A DNA stretch of 15,372 nt from NCBI GenBank assembly GCA_005883085.1, contig VBAY01000049.1, forward strand, positions 1 through 15,372. Reading direction: 5' to 3'. Below, piece after piece: positions 13,085 to 15,372 of this stretch. The notes under the pieces are model-generated. The model ran no database searches, had not been told where the DNA came from, and saw only the letters and a list, made by a program, of their open reading frames with translations. The position numbers were made by a program, and so were the translations under genes. This DNA comes from Candidatus Bathyarchaeota archaeon (GTDB lineage Archaea > Thermoproteota > Bathyarchaeia > 40CM-2-53-6). Position 1 is the stretch's first letter. Every line of letters starts with the position of its first letter.

Positions 13085-14533
13085 ATGGAGTACAAGTACA
13101 CTGTACTGACGAACACGACTATCGGCGCGTTCATGTCCCAGCTGGACGGGAACATAGTCCTCATCGCCCTGCCAACGATTACGCGGACATTGCACGCCTC
13201 TGCCTTCGAAGCCCTCTGGGTTCTGATGGGCTACATTCTCATGACCGCGGTCCTGCTGTTGTTGTTCGGTCGGCTGGCAGACATGTACGGCAAGGTCCGT
13301 CTCTACAACCTCGGCTTCCTCATATTCACAATAGGCTCCGGGCTCTGCAGCCTCGCCCTCAGAGGGACAATGCTTGTTTTCTTCCGTCTCGTTCAGGGAG
13401 TAGGAGCCGCTCTCATTTGGGCCAACAACGCCGCCATATTGACGGACGCCTTTCCTCCTAGCGAGCGCGGCCGGGCGATCGGGGTCAACCTAGTAGCAGG
13501 AATAAGCGGATCGGTAATCGGTCTAATACTAGGCGGGGTTTTGACAGTGGCCTTGGGCTGGCAATCCATATTCTTGATAAATATCCCGATAGGCGCATTC
13601 GCAACATTCTGGGCCTACAAGAAACTCAAAGAGCTGGGAACGGTCAAGCATGAAAGAATAGATCTCCCCGGGAACTTGCTGTTCGCGGGAGGATTGTCCG
13701 TATTCCTCATCGGGTTGACCCTGGGAGCACTGTCAGGATATACTCTTCTAGATTTGGTAATGATGGTCACCGGGTTGGTCGCACTAGCAGGCTTCGGTTA
13801 TGTGGAGTTGAAAACCCCGACCCCATTGATGGACTTGAAGCTGTTCAAGATCAGACCTTTTACAGCTGGAATATTGAGCAATTTCCTCGCTTCAATATCA
13901 AGAACTGGGATATCCCTTGTGCTGACCATATTCTTCCAAGGAGCACTGCTCTATGATGCGCTTACAGCCGGTATCCTACTGATTCCGTTCGCGGTGGCCT
14001 TCGTTACTATCGGACCTTTGAGCGGTTTTCTCTCCGACAAATATGGCGCGAGAGGGTTTACTACAGGAGGACTCTTGATATCTGCCGCGGCCCTGTTTGG
14101 GTTCGCAGTAGTCCCTGGAGATGCTTCCTACTCGATCCTTGCATCGCTCATGGTTGTTAGTGGCGCGGGAGGCGGTATGTTTGTCGCCCCGAACATAAGC
14201 TCGATCATGAACGCGACCCCGGTAACGAGAAGAGGTGTTGCTTCTGGAATGTCAGCCACTCTTGTCACCACAGGCGCTCTTCTCAGCCTTGCGATGGTAT
14301 TTGTTGTGCTGGCAACGAGCATTCCATTGGACGTTCTCCAGGCTGTCTTTTCTGGCGTAACTCCGGGCGGTTCGAACGCATCTAACATTGCTCTCTTTGT
14401 GAATCCAATGCATACCACGTTCCTGATCATGGGCATCATGAGTCTTGTTGCAGTGGTCCCCTCAGCATTGAGAGGCCAAAAGTTCGAAGGAGTTCCCGAA
14501 TCAAAAACCGCCAGTGTAGAACCAGTAGGATAG
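13085..14533 (+). CDS. MFS exporter, DHA2 (EmrB/QacA-like, 14-span) family
   Basis: A 482-residue polytopic protein of the length and hydrophobicity of 14-span drug:H+ antiporters. Motif D1 is QLDGNIVLIALPTI (19-32), with Asp21 in the first helix. Motif A is GRLADMYGKVR (62-72), and RLVQGVGAALIWANNAAILT (101-120) is motif B with its conserved Arg. Motif C is represented by GSVIGLILGGVL (142-153), though the usual Gly-Pro is absent. PPSERGRAIG (124-133) is the classic cytoplasmic loop. A second motif-A-like element, GFLSDKYGARG, lies in the C-terminal half. It should export hydrophobic or cationic compounds using the proton gradient; the substrate cannot be predicted. The start ATG has purine-rich sequence but no clear Shine-Dalgarno upstream. 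Confidence 0.92.
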   Translation: MEYKYTVLTNTTIGAFMSQLDGNIVLIALPTITRTLHASAFEALWVLMGYILMTAVLLLLFGRLADMYGKVRLYNLGFLIFTIGSGLCSLALRGTMLVFFRLVQGVGAALIWANNAAILTDAFPPSERGRAIGVNLVAGISGSVIGLILGGVLTVALGWQSIFLINIPIGAFATFWAYKKLKELGTVKHERIDLPGNLLFAGGLSVFLIGLTLGALSGYTLLDLVMMVTGLVALAGFGYVELKTPTPLMDLKLFKIRPFTAGILSNFLASISRTGISLVLTIFFQGALLYDALTAGILLIPFAVAFVTIGPLSGFLSDKYGARGFTTGGLLISAAALFGFAVVPGDASYSILASLMVVSGAGGGMFVAPNISSIMNATPVTRRGVASGMSATLVTTGALLSLAMVFVVLATSIPLDVLQAVFSGVTPGGSNASNIALFVNPMHTTFLIMGIMSLVAVVPSALRGQKFEGVPESKTASVEPVG

Positions 14534-14602
14534 TTCTTCTGAACAGCGCTTGTGCTTCATTCCATATGAGTGAGAAGTGAGAAGGAGATGGGCAGCACCT
14601 GT

Positions 14603-14610
14603 TCTATAAG
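14603..14610 (+). promoter_or_regulatory. TATA-like element before the right-edge membrane gene
   Basis: TCTATAAG predicts a transcript start near 14632, about 15 bases before the TTG at 14647. This supports that codon as the start of a gene with no usable ATG. Confidence 0.4.
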
Positions 14611-14646
14611 GAACACTTCAACACGTATCGAGCTAGGACTTCTACT

Positions 14647-15372
14647 TTGCAACCTCGCTCCGCAGTCATTTCTTGGCCATCATTAGTTCGTCAAGCTTCA
14701 CGGTTGCGACTTCCCTTCTGGCTCTGGGCCATCATCATTGGGTTCGTTCCCACTAGGCTACTCGCCACAATCGACTATCTCTTCGTTCCCCCTAGAGGGC
14801 CCGGCGGCTACTTGCTGGACACCGCCCTAATCCTATCGATATTCCTTGTTTACTTCGTCTACGCTATCCGTTTCATCTCGAATAGGATGGAACGGCTAAA
14901 CGAATATGTCATACAAATGAGTCCAGATGCGCCCGTCGATGGCCTTAGAATACCGTTTCGGCTCGCAAACATCCTTGCAGTTTGGGTCGTACTCCTACTT
15001 GCAATCACTTTTCTCTTCGGCTTCCCAAGTCCCACAGCGGTCTTCTCCGAACACATTGCGGTCATCGCATACTTCTTTCTGATACTTGCCTCGTTTCTGT
15101 GGGTCTACAGCTACTCAATGTACACGATTCACCGGGCAGGCAAACTACCACTTCGGCTCAAACCCTTCACTGAAGACAGAACGCTAGGGTTGAAACCGTT
15201 CGGAACAGCATCGCTCAAATTGGCAAGTATCTACGCAGTTTTCCCGATTACGCTGACCTTCCTGGAGCTGGTAAATCTTGAGGTAGAGATTCCGGGAGGA
15301 GTAACCATCATCTTTGCTCCCATCAGGCTTACCGACATGATTTTCAGCGTCGGGCTGATTCTCGCCGGGGTC
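14647..15372 (+). CDS. Multi-span membrane protein of unknown function, 3' end beyond the window
   Basis: The plus frame is open from 14581 (after a TGA) to the last base, with clear protein character. In order: a span at LPFWLWAIIIGFVPTRLLA, a second at LLDTALILSIFLVYFVYAIR, a third at ANILAVWVVLLLAITFLFGF, a fourth at IAVIAYFFLILASFLWVYSY, a fifth at ASIYAVFPITLTFLELVN and the start of a sixth (DMIFSVGLILAGV). Basic residues after spans 2 and 4 fit cytoplasmic loops. No ATG occurs before the second span, so the start must be TTG at 14647 or 14704; the first gives a short basic N-terminus and fits a TATA-like element. The family is not recognised. It follows the MFS gene on the same strand after about 110 bases. 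Confidence 0.75.
   Translation, partial: MQPRSAVISWPSLVRQASRLRLPFWLWAIIIGFVPTRLLATIDYLFVPPRGPGGYLLDTALILSIFLVYFVYAIRFISNRMERLNEYVIQMSPDAPVDGLRIPFRLANILAVWVVLLLAITFLFGFPSPTAVFSEHIAVIAYFFLILASFLWVYSYSMYTIHRAGKLPLRLKPFTEDRTLGLKPFGTASLKLASIYAVFPITLTFLELVNLEVEIPGGVTIIFAPIRLTDMIFSVGLILAGV

Noticed and set aside
1..15372. tRNA, rRNA, CRISPR arrays, insertion sequences
   Set aside because: Looked for by eye on both strands; no tRNA-like cloverleaf, no regularly spaced repeats and no transposase motifs were found.

Overview
The window looks like archaeal chromosome, most likely from the Thermoproteota (a Nitrososphaeria/Thaumarchaeota-like or Bathyarchaeia-like lineage; this assignment is inference). 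The reasons are a PhoU-type regulator with an N-terminal AbrB/SpoVT domain, a PiT transporter paired with a DUF47 protein, a GvpD-like RecA ATPase, TATA-box-like promoters at about -26 to -30, probable leaderless transcripts, frequent TTG and GTG starts, and secreted proteins with the archaeal 'GTYxVxVTGxSGxxSH' beta-sandwich repeat and a Hint-like domain. No rRNA, tRNA, CRISPR array or transposase was seen.

Layout: (1) The left edge holds the possible first codons of a minus-strand membrane protein. (2) 229-3703 is a small cluster: two paralogous small helical proteins flank a short ribbon-helix-helix-like protein and a GvpD-like ATPase. (3) 3872-5092 is a thiol-redox operon: a one-cysteine peroxiredoxin with an unusual basic tail, then a DsbA-family protein 9 bp downstream. 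It ends in a hairpin shared with a convergent SnoaL/NTF2-like gene. (4) 5784-5975 encodes a tiny CxxC...CxxC zinc-ribbon protein. (5) 6050-9122 is a phosphate module: pit and its DUF47 partner on the minus strand, divergent from an AbrB-PhoU regulator. An 8+8 bp dyad and an extra half-site lie in the shared promoter region. (6) 9127-11464 is a decaying stretch: a truncated copy of the DUF47 gene, a possibly frameshifted small gene, and a secreted Cys-rich/Ig-like/Hint protein split over three reading frames. (7) 11756-12325 is a secreted protein with a C-terminal membrane anchor. (8) 13085-14533 is a DHA2-type MFS exporter with a palindrome in its promoter. (9) A multi-span membrane protein without an ATG start enters at about 14647 and runs off the right edge.

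The strongest functional units are the phosphate module and the redox pair. The most unusual items are the broken secreted Hint protein with its degenerate catalytic positions, the partial DUF47 duplicate beside phoU, the possible leaderless 12-codon mini-ORF ahead of the peroxiredoxin, and the duplicated small-protein family around the GvpD-like ATPase. All functional calls come from reading motifs by eye; no database search was run.
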